DNA of 64,000 nucleotides from Pisolithus tinctorius (lineage: Eukaryota > Basidiomycota > Agaricomycetes > Boletales > Pisolithaceae). Below the pieces are notes generated by a model. That model was not told the origin of the DNA, did not search any database, and saw only the letters and a program-made list of their open reading frames with translations. Positions within the stretch are counted from its first letter, which is position 1, and every line of letters starts with the position of its first letter. Position numbers and translations under genes: made by a program. The DNA is taken from contig JANFAH010000048.1 in assembly GCA_024663395.1 (NCBI GenBank), positions 124,001-188,000 on the forward strand. Direction: 5' to 3'. Shown here piece after piece: positions 44,773-54,594 of the stretch.

Positions 44773-47219
44773 ACCATCCATGATACCCCTGAACACAGCG
44801 GAGTTGCAGAATGACTCAACAGAACACTTGTTGAGCAGGTATGTGCGATGATTGTTGCCAGCAGCCTACCCAAGAACCTCTGGGGGGAGGCCATTATGCA
44901 CACTACTTGGCTCAAAAACTGCTCGTCAACTCACTGTCTAGGCACAAAAACTCCCTATGAAATGCTCTACCAAAGACCACCTGACCTCTCAAAAATTCCA
45001 GTCTGGGGATGTCATGTCAAGGTCCATGACACCTCTGGCTCCAAACTAGACATGTGAGCCTGAGATGGACACTGGGTAGGTTTTGATCCTGAGAGCAATA
45101 GCCACTGCATCTACTGGCCTGACACATGAGCAATCAGAATTGAAAGAAGTGTCATTTTTGAGCACCAAGATGTGTCCATGCCACATGGTGTGCCACTCAA
45201 GGGGGAGCAGGGGAATTCTGATGCCTCAGAAAGAAATTCTGAAGCCTCAAAACAAAATTCTGAAGCCTCAGAATGGAATTCCACAGCTTCACAGGGAAAT
45301 TCCGAGGCCCCACAGATGGTTGAGCGACCCACCAAAGCAACTTTGGAAATTCCGAGACTCATTCTGGACCCACTTGGAGACAATTTTGAAACACCTCCAC
45401 CTCAACCTCATCGTTCCACTCGCCAGTGCTTCAAATCAGACTATATGAGGCATCTACATACAGGGGAAGGCACTCATGATGGGTGCATCCCTCTTGACTT
45501 CATAAAAGAACTCTGAGAGAGTGACAGCAACCCTAACAGCCCTAAATCCCAAGAAAACACTACCTATGTATTCAATGAAGAACTAGCTACTGATGAAGAT
45601 GACACTAATATTGTGTATGCTATGGTGGCAGGGATGGATGAAGCCAAAGGGCTGGATCCATCGACAGTACAGAAAGCAAAATCCTGAGCTGACTGGCTGA
45701 AGTGGCAAAATGCCATAAATGCAGAATTAAAGAGCCTAGAGGAAGCACATACCTGGGATGTCATTGAGTCCCCCAAAGGTGCAAATGTCATAGGATGCAA
45801 ATGGGTCTTCAAGATCAAATGCAATGCTGCCAGAGAAATTGAGAAGTACAAGGCCCACCTAGTCACTAAGGGCTATTCTCAGATCCAGGGTGTTGACTAC
45901 GATGAAACATATGCTCCTGTTGCAAGACTTGCATCTCTCCACACCATACTAGCAGTTGCTGCACACAATGACTGGGATATTGATGTATTTAATTTCCACT
46001 TGGCATTCCTCAATGGCAAACTTGGAGATGGTGAAGACATCTACATGGACCTCCCTGGGGGCTACACTGTAGGGCGGAATTTTTCCTGTCCAGTTGGGAA
46101 GCTGAATGTAGCATTATATGGCTCGAAACAAGGTGCACTTTGGTGGTACCAGAAGCTATGCACTACTCTTGCAGATCTTGGGCTCACCAGAGCACATGCA
46201 GACTGGGGAGTGTTCTATGGTCGCATTGGATCGGAAATTCTCATCCTTGCCAGCCATGTCGACGACTGCACTGTAACAGGCAGTTCCCCATCATTAATCC
46301 ACTCATTTAAACAGGAGATCAGCACTTGTTTTAAAATCTCTGACCTAGGGCCCATCAGTTGGCTACTTGGAATGAAGGTGACATGGAACAGGGAAGCCTG
46401 CACCATATCACTGTTGCAGCAGTTGTACATCAAGGCCATCCTGATGAAATACAACCTCACCAACTGCAAACCTGCCACAATTCCAATGGACCCTGGCATA
46501 AAACTCTCCCACAGAGAAATTCCACAGCCAGCCGAAGAAGCTGCATGCATGAAAAACATACCCTACCATGCCACTGTTGGCTCGCTCATGCACCTTGCCA
46601 TTGGAATGCACCCTGACATTGCATTTGCTGTCTCCACAGTCGTGCAGTTCAACAATGCACCCAACATGACTCACTGGGAAGCTGTGAAATGAATCTACAA
46701 GTATATCTCAAGCACAAAAGCGCTCACTTTAATGTTTGGAAATTCAGAACACAGCCTCAAGGGCTATACCGATGCAGATGGAGCTTTGCAGGAGCATCAA
46801 TACACTATAAGCAGATATGCCTACCTACTAGATGGTGGAGCTATCAATTGGGCTTCATGGAAACAAGAACACATAATGCTCTCCACTGCTGAAGCGGAGT
46901 ACATGGCAGCAACCCATGCAGCCAAAGAGGGCCTGTGGCTTTGACAGCTCATTGGGGAAGTGTTCCGACCACTCAAACACCCTATCCCACTGTATTCTGA
47001 CAGCCAATCCACCATCGCACTTACCAAAGATGGCAGCTATCATGCTTGCACAAAGCACATCAACATATGATACCATTTCATTCATTTTGCTGTGGAAAAC
47101 CATTCCTTTCATTTAATTTATTGTCCTACTGATGACATGGTCACCAATACCCTTACCAAACCTTCACCCAGCGTCAAGGCGAAACACTTCGCATCTGCAC
47201 TTGGACTTTGTTCTGATTG
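44773..47219 (+). pseudogene. Copia element C2, integrase end, RT and RNase H
   Basis: Continues the integrase (TPEHSGVAE, a stop, LNRTLVEQVCAMIVAS; catalytic Glu present), ETPYEM-type TKTPYEMLYQRPPDLS, then a heptad repeat linker (see 45208). RT: GCKWVFKIKCNAAREIEKYK, YDETYAPVARLASLHTIL, FHLAFLNGKLGDGEDIYMD, ALYGSKQGALWWYQKL, and ASHVDDCTV at the catalytic site. Then DLGPISWLLGMKV, HATVGSLMHLAIGMHPDIAF, RNase H GYTDADGALQEHQYTISRY, MLSTAEAEYMAATHAAKEG and SDSQSTIALTKDGSYHACTK. At least seven stops or frame breaks, many at former CGA codons. An old copy. The polypurine tract GAGGGGGAG precedes an LTR start at 47228. Confidence 0.92.
45208..45312 (+). repeat. 21-bp coding tandem repeat in the C2 linker
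   Basis: Five units of 21 bp encode a seven-residue repeat of the form NSEASxx (NSDASER, NSEASKQ, NSEASEW, NSTASQG, NSEAPQM) between integrase and RT. Confidence 0.85.
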
Positions 47220-47227
47220 AGGGGGAG

Positions 47228-47332
47228 TGTTGAGAATGTGATCTGGAATTATGGTAGCATCTCAGGGTTTCGCCCAGAGGGCTTGGAATTTCTCCCCAAC
47301 CCTCGGAATTAAATTCCGATGTCATTACGCTT
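47228..47332 (+). mobile_element. Truncated 3' LTR of C2
   Basis: Begins TGTTGAGAATGTGATCTGG directly after the polypurine tract and is cut at 47333 by LTR L3. No second copy lies in the window. Confidence 0.75.
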
Positions 47333-48067
47333 TGTCAAGTCTGGGCCTACTCCAACCAACTCCAATGCGATATAAGGTCTAGAGGAGGGTCTGGAAGCAA
47401 GTCTGACACACAGGAACAGAACTCTGACTGGCAGAGTGGTGGCAGGAACAAAGTCTGCCGAAGCAAAGGCAGAGCGGAGTGAGGGTGTCAGGTTTAGCTC
47501 ATGCACTACCCCCTTGCACAATCTCAGCCCTTGTATTTCAGAGGGAGAGTACAGACAGAGAGTTGGAGATAACTCCAACAGGCAGAAGATGGAATCAGAG
47601 GGAGTAGGAACAAAGTTGATATTCATACTGAGGAATGGCGGAGTATGATACATGCTTTTATACTACTATGGAGGTACAGTAACCAGAACTGGAACTGACA
47701 TATGGAGACCCAGAAATTTTCAAGTAAAAACTTCCTAGATGACGAATGAAGGGTAGACAGAGGACATATGAACGGGTAACATAGAACATCCAAAAAAGGA
47801 AACAGTCCAGGTGCTGGGCCATGCAATGCATGTGCTGCAGAGTACCTGACTGCATGCTGTCAGGGAAAAGCCTGAAGGTAGTCACATGACCACTCAGAGG
47901 ATGGTCTGCTCAGTCTGGTAGGAGAACAACACAAGTCCAACAGCAGTCGGAGTGGAGATGACTTGTAACCAACAGAAGTTGGGCGGAGTTGGTGCAGAGT
48001 GAGCAAACGACTGGCAGAAGAGGGTGTGGAGTGAGTAAAGACCTAGAGTGATCGCACAGTTATGACA
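47333..48067 (-). mobile_element. LTR L3 (gypsy-type), minus orientation
   Basis: 735 bp, TGTCAAGTCT...AGTTATGACA on the plus strand. A run of 31 C (48071-48101) follows, so on the minus strand a G-run directly precedes the LTR, as at L1. It reads as the 3' LTR of a minus-strand element whose remainder is lost. Confidence 0.88.
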
Positions 48068-48101
<34 letters not shown>

Positions 48102-48283
48102 TTAGGGCCTGAACCCCTGAAGGCCGCATGTATGGGACGAGATCAACACGAGTTGATCATTTGAAATTATTTTGATGCCTTGAGGATGATGGCTTTAGCT
48201 GTGGTGGAGCTCTGTCAGAGTTCGAAGTACCACTTAAAAACACATGTTAGTGTACTGAACCTTCGTCCTTTCCTCCTATCATC
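48068..48283 (+). promoter_or_regulatory. Poly-C tract and leader next to L3
   Basis: Same layout as 23819-24019: C-run, GGCCT/AGGCC dyad, conserved leader, then the ATG of the zinc-cluster gene. Confidence 0.6.
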
Positions 48284-48541
48284 ATGTCTTCCCAGTGCCA
48301 GAGCAAAACCCCCCAGCCAACCCCTGGCCACATCTGCAACTACTCCCAAGTCACGGATGAAGAGTTGGTCATCCTCACTGATGACTCCACCGACACCGAG
48401 CAGGAAAAGTCCATGGAGAAGGCATGCCGACGAGAGGAGGCCAAGCAGAGAGAGAGAGAGCGCAAGGCAGAGTGCAAGGCCAAGTGCAAGGAGGCCAAGA
48501 GGTGGAAGGCAGAGGTGGAGAGACTGGAGGTGGAGTGGAAT
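48284..48541 (+). pseudogene. Zinc-cluster/coiled-coil gene, N-terminal fragment
   Basis: MSSQCQSKTPQPTPGHICNY, then DEELVILTDDSTDTEQE and a charged coiled coil (CRREEAKQRERERKAECK). Paralogous to 24020-24300 but without its TGA: here the codon is CGA. Cut at 48542 by a Tc1-like tip, so the Cys cluster is lost. It lies antisense to the L3 element. Confidence 0.7.
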
Positions 48542-48823
48542 ACAGTGAGGGACAAAAGCGTTGCAATGTTTGTGAGGTGTGACTTGTTGCTGATGTAGCT
48601 CAGGCTATTCTGCACAGATAATCGTGATACCTGTACCATTGGAAAGGGGTGACTCTAAGCTTTCCAGAGCACTAAGGATCAGTCCAAACAAAGCAATACA
48701 TGCCGAGATACACCCTATTCTTTCTGAAAAGTGCATTGCAATGCTTTTGTCCCTGACTGGTGAAATCATGAAATGTGACCTTTTGATGGGATTGTGGGCA
48801 TGGAGGATGGGAAAAAATGATTA
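48542..48823. mobile_element. Tc1-like outer end with inverted inner copy (R)
   Basis: After TA at 48540-48541 comes CAGTGAGGGACAAAAGCG, and at about 48728-48757 its inverted copy CATTGCAATGCTTTTGTCCC. The 190-bp spacing and layout match the arms of element Q. Probably the outer left end of the palindromic element that follows; the matching right outer end is missing. Confidence 0.6.
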
Positions 48824-49834
48824 CATAATAAACCACATGATCATCCAGATGATTTGTCAGCATGTAAACAATGACAAACATTGGACTTGTACCATTAATC
48901 CTCCCTCTTTTACCACAACTCATGAAATCATCTCTCTAGCTCACATGGTCATTTTCTCAAGGAATTCTTATCAAATACTGGTGGCCACCACAGTTCCATC
49001 AGTATAACATGCTCTCAGAACCATCAGTCCCTTAAAAAACCTGCTGTCAGTCATTTCCTGGACTGTTTCCCCCCCCATGCCTGATGTATTCTGGGACTAA
49101 TCAGTACTTGGAAGGCTGAAAATGTTATGGAGGTCAATCTGGCACTTCAGAACATGATGTACAAACCAGTCCCCTCTCAACCAATGTATTTCTGGCACAG
49201 GAACACTGATATGGAAGTTGGGGTGAGACAAAACCTCCTTGTGCTCTGAGCACCATAAGAGGGTTCACTAGATCTTGCTCTGATCTGAACTGTAGATGAC
49301 TGGGGAAGGATTAGTTGGTCATATGTGACCAAAGGCAATATTCAGGGCCAGATGGAAGCACAGGATTCTGCTCCATGGCAGTTCAGTAGCATATCCTTCT
49401 GATGACACCCAGGGGTAAAGAGGATTTTGTCTTGCCCTAACTTCCATATCAGTGTTCCTGTGCCAGAAATACATTGGTTGAGAGGGGACTGGTTTGTACA
49501 TCATGTTCTGAAGTGCCAGATTGACCTCCATAACATTTTCAGCCTTCCAAGTACTGATTAGTCCCAGAATACATCAGGCATGGGGGGGGAAACAGTCCAG
49601 GAAATGACTGACAGCAGGTTTTTTAAGGGACTGATGGTTCTGAGAGCATGTTATACTGATGGAACTGTGGTGGCCACCAGTATTTGATAAGAATTCCTTG
49701 AGAAAATGACCATGTGAGCTAGAGAGATGATTTCATGAGTTGTGGTAAAAGAGGGAGGATTAATGGTACAAGTCCAATGTTTGTCATTGTTTACATGCTG
49801 ACAAATCATCTGGATGATCATGTGGTTTATTATG
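48824..49834. mobile_element. Palindromic element P, about 410-bp inverted arms
   Basis: The left arm from 48824 (CATAATAAACCACATGATC) and right arm to 49834 are reverse complements for at least 395 bp (48824-49220 against 49438-49834), with weaker matching beyond and a centre of about 200 bp. TA lies on both outer sides (48822-48823, 49835-49836). No transposase. Its right side abuts G1 reverse transcriptase directly after LDDILIYLQN. Confidence 0.85.
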
Positions 49835-50445
49835 TAGTTCTGCAAGTAAATTAAGATGTCATCGAGGTATACCACGATGCAGACATTGAGCATGTCTGCA
49901 AAGATGCTATTAACAAATCACTGGAAGGCCACAGGCATGTTAGTCAGACCAAATGGCATTACCTGCCACTTGTAAGAACCATAACGAGTGTGGAATGCCA
50001 TTTTCCATTCATCTCCATCTGCGATGCAGACTAGATGATAGGCATGGTGGAGGTCAACCTTGGTGTAGACTTTAGCGTGGCTTGGAGAGTCGAGTAGGTC
50101 GGAGATGAGTGGCAGCAGATAGCGATCTTTTTTCATGATTTTGTTGAGCCCTTGATAGTCTATGCAGAGGCAGAGTGAACCATCCTTCTTCTTTATGAAG
50201 AGGACAGGGGCACCATGAGTGGAGGTGGACTGTTTGATGAAGCCATAGCCAAGATGCTCATCAATGAAGGTGTGGAGAGCCTCAAGCTCTGGCAGAGAAA
50301 GAGAGTAGATTGTACCAATGGGCAGAGAAGCTCCTTCCTCGAGATCGAATGAGTGGTGTGGTGGAAGTTCCATAGCCTTGTCTTTACTAAAGACATTGGC
50401 AAACTCATGATACTCAGGAGGGACCGAAGAGAGGTCAGGAGGCGG
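49835..50445 (-). pseudogene. Gypsy element G1, reverse transcriptase N-terminal part
   Basis: Minus strand from 50445: PPPDLSSVPPEYHEFANVFS, FDLEEGASLPIGTIYSLS, APVLFIKKKDGSLCLCIDYQ, YTKVDLHHAYHLVCIADGDE, YKWQVMPFGLTNMPVAFQ, then a TGA at 49918-49920 where Arg (CGA) is expected, FVNSIFADMLN and VVYLDDILIYLQN (catalytic YLDD). The rest of RT, RNase H and integrase is absent; element P begins there. The upstream half of the same gene is at 62384-64000, separated by G2. Confidence 0.92.
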
Positions 50446-51098
50446 TGTAGGAAAAGTCCAAGTAGCTGTATAATATGAGCTAGATGGCTTAGATAACAAC
50501 AATAAAAAATGAAGGGAACGAATTGCTCGTCCCAAGGGATTCTGGACTGTCAAGACTAGAAGGTGAGACCTGGTGCTTTGTAGTGGTAGTGGTTCATGAC
50601 GTGCGCAGCATGGTCCGTGGAATAGTACTGGTGATGCGAGTGGTGCGAGCAGTATACATAGTTCATGTGTGGCGGAATGCAAGACGTGCAGTGTAGACAA
50701 AGTGTAAAGGAAACTTGTGGTGACCTTCCAAGTGCCAAAAGGTATCATTCTGTACCTAAGTACAGGGTTTTATAGTCTGGGAAAACCCGGAACCTAAGTA
50801 AGACAGGCTGCAGTAAAGGAAAGCCACGCGACAGCATGTACACAGAAGACAGGCCAAAACAGAGGCTGAGGGTATACTACAAGCACTAAAGGAACAGAGA
50901 CCATGATAAGAGAAAGAGTCCGAGGAAAAACAACAACTGGAGCAGTGGCCATGGGTATAGCACTGCACGAGAGGGAGCGAGGGCGTGGGAAGGTAGCGTG
51001 TGAACAATGGTGAATGCGAGAGGGGAGCAGACGTAACAGTAGTCACGGAACAGTTAATGATAGGGGCTTACATGTCCAGGGAATGTGGATTCCTCACA
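50446..51098 (-). repeat. G2 3' LTR (E1)
   Basis: 653 bp; minus orientation TGTGAGGAATCC...CTTTTCCTACA. Preceded on the minus strand by a hairpin and the tract GTCCCCCGCAGG. Confidence 0.93.
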
Positions 51099-51140
51099 CC
51101 TGCGGGGGACTTAGATGCTGACCATCCCTGGTCAGCCACA
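51099..51140 (-). promoter_or_regulatory. Hairpin and C-rich tract before the G2 3' LTR
   Basis: Minus strand: GCTGACC AGGGAT GGTCAGC (7-bp stem), then CATCTAAGTCCCCCGCAGG, then the LTR. A second copy with a compensatory change lies at 53268-53310. This is the expected position of the polypurine tract, but the coding strand is C-rich here. Confidence 0.65.
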
Positions 51141-51409
51141 TGGTGTGGAGGACATAATTAGCTTGCCATGTGGTGATGGCAACGGTGTGGTGCCGAGGGT
51201 TTGAGAACACTGGATGATTCTGTGTAGAAGCGAAGCAAGCGTGGAGCTGAGGAACACAAGGAGACTGTTGAATGCCACGTATAGGCGTCCAGACCGATGA
51301 CATAAGCGCCTCATGGCCACTAAGTATATAATTGTCAGTGCGTGGCTCAAACCTTCGCATCGATTTGATTCTTTCCCCCTCATCAATCGCCTTCTCTATC
51401 GCTGTAGTC

Positions 51410-52537
51410 ATGTCTGCTAACCGTGCCCCTCGCCTTTCCCAACTCGTGTGTGCAGCCACCCCCAACCCAGTCGAAGCGGAGAAGGCTGACCTGTGACAGC
51501 AAATCGCAGCCGCATTGGCTATCCTCGTGGCTGAAGCAAGGTGTTTCCCTGAGGATCGTGAAGGAATGGAAGAGGAGAAAACAATGTGGCTGCAACGCTG
51601 GGAGGAGAAGATAGTGAGATGAACATGCGTCAGTAGTACAGTAGCGCGGAGGCTGATCGCATTCATTCCTAGGCTACACTTATGCTGTTGGTCGAGTGCA
51701 GGAAGGAGCTCGGAGTCACAGTAAGGGTGGACGCAGCAGAAGCACCTATACTGGCCGAAGCAGACAACGTCTACAAGTGGTGGATGTGGAGGAGGCTGAA
51801 GTGCATGCAAGGGCTGAGCAGGACGTCCAGATGGGGGATGAGAATGCGCAGGAGACCGGAGGGCTGGGTGCAAGTGTCGCAGTGCCTGCGGCGACAGAGA
51901 AGATGTCGCATGTAGAGGTGGTGTCCTGTCCGGTGTGGAAAGTAAGTGCGTGGTTCGAACGTTGTGGTAACGATTGACACCGGAGTCCAAAGTGATCGCA
52001 GCAGACCGTCGCAGAGAGCGAAGATGAGGATGAGCCCAAGATCGTCATTCCTCCCAGCTCGATCCTCCACAAGCTCCCATGTGCATGGTGCACAGTGAAG
52101 AAGACAGCCTGCACCAGACCCATTGGGTGGACGTGCGACGGCTGTGTGCGAATGAAGCAGGGGTGCAAGAAATCGACGAAGGCTGTGGGAAAGAAGGCAC
52201 AGGCAGGCGCATTGGTCGGTAAGTAGCGACCCCACCTCGGGAGGTGCGAAGTTAATGGCCAGCAGTGTGGGCCTCGAAGACTGCGAAGGCGAGCTCGTCC
52301 AAGAGAGTTGTAGATGACGATGAGGATGACAACAAAGTCAAGGTGGTCGAAAGCCACACATGTGCGAAGGGGAAAGTGCCAGTGCGAAGCCGGCTCGATG
52401 CCAAGGTCGCGGCCGACCTCTCACAGTTGCTGAGGCTGCTTCGTGCTGAGGCCGTGGAGTTGCAGGCCGCATACCTTCGCCTGCAGGTGCGCATCGATCA
52501 ACTCACCGAAGCTCTGGAAAAGATTGGGGTAGAGTAG
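51410..52537 (+). CDS. Antisense zinc-cluster/coiled-coil gene in G2, one nonsense
   Basis: ATG at 51410: MSANRAPRLSQLVCAAT, a TGA at about 51495 where CGA is expected, then QQIAAALAILVAEARCF and a charged coil. After an intron, ARAEQDVQMGDENAQETGG. A GT...AG intron (about 51941-51980) leads to ILHKLPCAWCTVKKTAC...CDGCVRMKQGC, a cluster C-x2-C-x6-C-x8-C-x2-C-x6-C close to fungal Zn2Cys6-type spacing. Another intron begins GGTAAGTAGC (about 52219). The last exon holds DDDEDDNKVKVVESH and a leucine-rich coiled coil (ADLSQLLRLLRAEAVELQAA) to the TAG at 52535. Same domain order as the gene at 24020. It lies opposite to gag-pol between integrase and the 3' LTR. Function unknown; nuclear or nucleic-acid binding is inference. 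Confidence 0.7.
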
Positions 52538-53267
52538 GAACGATTGTATCTAGTTCAGATTCATTGCATTGTCCTATCCGCATGTCAGCGTGCATCATGC
52601 TGAATATACCACTTTTCTTGCTTCTGTGTGAAGTTGCGAATGACCCAAAGTGGTTGAAGATGTTCCGCAGGATAGTGCAGCCGCAGTAGGATACGATGCG
52701 TGGGGTACCACCCAACTTGGCTTCTTCATGCGACTTTCGACTTCTCTCAATGGTAAGTCCTCGTGAAACGATCTTGATGGTAGGATGTGACGGATTCTTG
52801 AAGAGGAAGCAAAGGGACTGTTTATTGGGTAGCTGGGATGGTCTTTGTGTATCAATTGTAAGGAGACGGAAGGAGAATTGAAAGAAAAATAAATCAAGGG
52901 GCGCATGCTGACTGCACGATCGAAGAGGAAGTGCGCGGGGTGGTTGCGAGGATCTGCAGTATAGGGCGGCCGAGGACAGCATCAGCGAGACTAGTAAGAG
53001 AGATAGGAGAGATGTTGTTTTGGCTATATACTTATTCGGTGTTTTGTTATTTTTCTGGACGGTTTTGGACTTTTTGTAAGCGGTTTTTTTGTTTTTTGAG
53101 CAAGGACTAGCTATCAGTAGAATCACCGGACGAGACTAGCTATCAGTAGAATCACTGGACGAAACCTGGGGTGGAATAGAGGTCTCTGGATGAAACCCAG
53201 GGTAAAACAGATAAAAGGAAACGAACTATGTCTGATATTGGGTGGATCAAGTGGTATGCTGGTCACC
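52538..53267. other. G2 3' region, no gene; 29-bp tandem duplication
   Basis: At 53104-53162 the unit GACTAGCTATCAGTAGAATC is tandemly doubled with the following ACCGGAC/ACTGGAC. The T/A-rich stretch around 53040-53100 and TATACTTATT-type sequence may be promoter DNA for the antisense gene or part of a second LTR; undecided. Confidence 0.4.
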
Positions 53268-53310
53268 CCTGCGGGGGACTTTGAATGCTGACTGTCCCCA
53301 GTCAGCATGG
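53268..53310 (-). promoter_or_regulatory. Second hairpin and C-rich tract at the end of G2 pol
   Basis: Minus strand: ATGCTGACT GGGGAC AGTCAGCAT (9-bp stem), then TCAAAGTCCCCCGCAGGG. Matches 51099-51140 except for a T-A to C-G swap at the top of the stem, so pairing is kept. Confidence 0.65.
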
Positions 53311-53446
53311 GGGAAGGAACAAGTGCAGTAGAAGAAGCCGCAGGGAGGTGGGTGAGGCCGCAGAAAGAGATATGGGTATCATGGGAGAAGAGGGTATGGG
53401 GGAATAGCGCGATGGACAAACTGTGGATACTGGAAAGGACGGATAG

Positions 53447-54187
53447 TCAGCTGTCCACGGAAAAAGCCTCCACATCATCATCAGTGGGGTCATCCTCAGC
53501 TTCCTCAAGAAGGCGGTCTAGTTTGTCATCATCCAACCCAGTAATGCGAGTCACGGTTGTGCGGGTGTGAGACTGCGGGTGGTAGGGAAGTAAGTGGAAT
53601 GCAGCGAAGTGGAGTTTGGAGATGGAGCCATCCAGCTCAGCCAGCAGGTACAAACCCCCAGTGGTCCGACGAAGGACGACCATGGGACCAGTGTACCGCA
53701 GCTTTGTCTTCCGGTTCAGTTCTTTTTCTATGCGGGAGTTGCAGACAAGTACGAGGGTGCCGGGGGTGAAGTTATGGTCTTTAATGCGATGCTGAAAGGC
53801 AGTTTCAAACTGGTGGATAGACTGGAAGCGTGCACAGAGGACATTGCCGCGGACCTGGTCTAAGTCATCCTGACGCTTCTGTAACTGGTGTGTGCGCCAA
53901 GCAATCAGTTCTGTGGTAGTCAGCAGTGTCGCATCATCGTAGGATAGGGGCAAAAGGAAGGTAGCCTCAGCAAGGTCAAATGGGAACAGCGGTTTGACAC
54001 CATGTACCATGAAATAAGGGGATAGACCCATGGATTTCAAAATGGTGACCCGCTCGGCCCAGAAGACAGAGTGTGCAATGGTGTGCCAGTGGCGATCATC
54101 ATTCTTGCAGCTCTTCATGATAGCCTCGCGAACATCATAGTGGGGGCGCTCTACAATGCCGTTAGCCTGAGAGTTGTAAGGAGAGAT
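53447..54187 (-). pseudogene. G2 integrase, C-terminal part
   Basis: Minus strand after F: ISPYNSQANGIVERPHYDV (catalytic Glu), REAIMKSCKNDDRHW, HTIAHSVFWAERVTILKSMG, LSPYFMVHGVKPLFPFDLAE. Then FTPGTLVLVCNSRIEKEL, RYTGPMVVLRRTTGGLYLLA and an acidic C-terminus ending at the TGA at 53447. Open throughout. It joins HHIR (56064) when F is removed. The integrase would insert the cDNA; F now separates the third catalytic residue from the first two. Confidence 0.93.
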
Positions 54188-54594
54188 ACGGTGTCACACA
54201 CCAAAGGTGTTGTGGACATGGTTACAGCTGACTCTGCCTAACTCGTTGACGAGTTGCGCGCAATGCCCAAGCATGCAGATGAAGACTAAAGGCCTCATGC
54301 GTAGAAAGACTGTTGGACGTGAACAGTCATCCTTCGCACAAGAACGAGTCATCAGTGCTAAAGAGAAAAGAGGAAGCGAGTTAAGCGCGCATTAAAGGTT
54401 TTTAGCGCCCGTGTACGGCATTCCGGTTTTCGTCGTATCTCCACCATTTCCAAAGATATCGACTCCGTTCCCATGCTCGCTTAAAGTGCTCAGCCCCACG
54501 ATTCTTCCTTCCAAATTTGGAGAGGATCCTCGCACCCTGCGCGTTTCTACAGCACTCCATCCATCAGACGCTCATTTCGCTAGGTCCGTCAATC

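Noticed and set aside
50446..51098. E1 as a solo LTR or as the 5' LTR of G1
   Set aside because: No target duplication across E1 alone; GCGG matches only across E1 and E2 together, and G1 sequence continues beyond E2.
51094..51990. 298-codon minus-strand frame next to the G2 3' LTR as part of pol
   Set aside because: It is the complement of the zinc-cluster gene exons on the plus strand, which show the domain motifs and splice sites; the minus frame has no recognisable domain.
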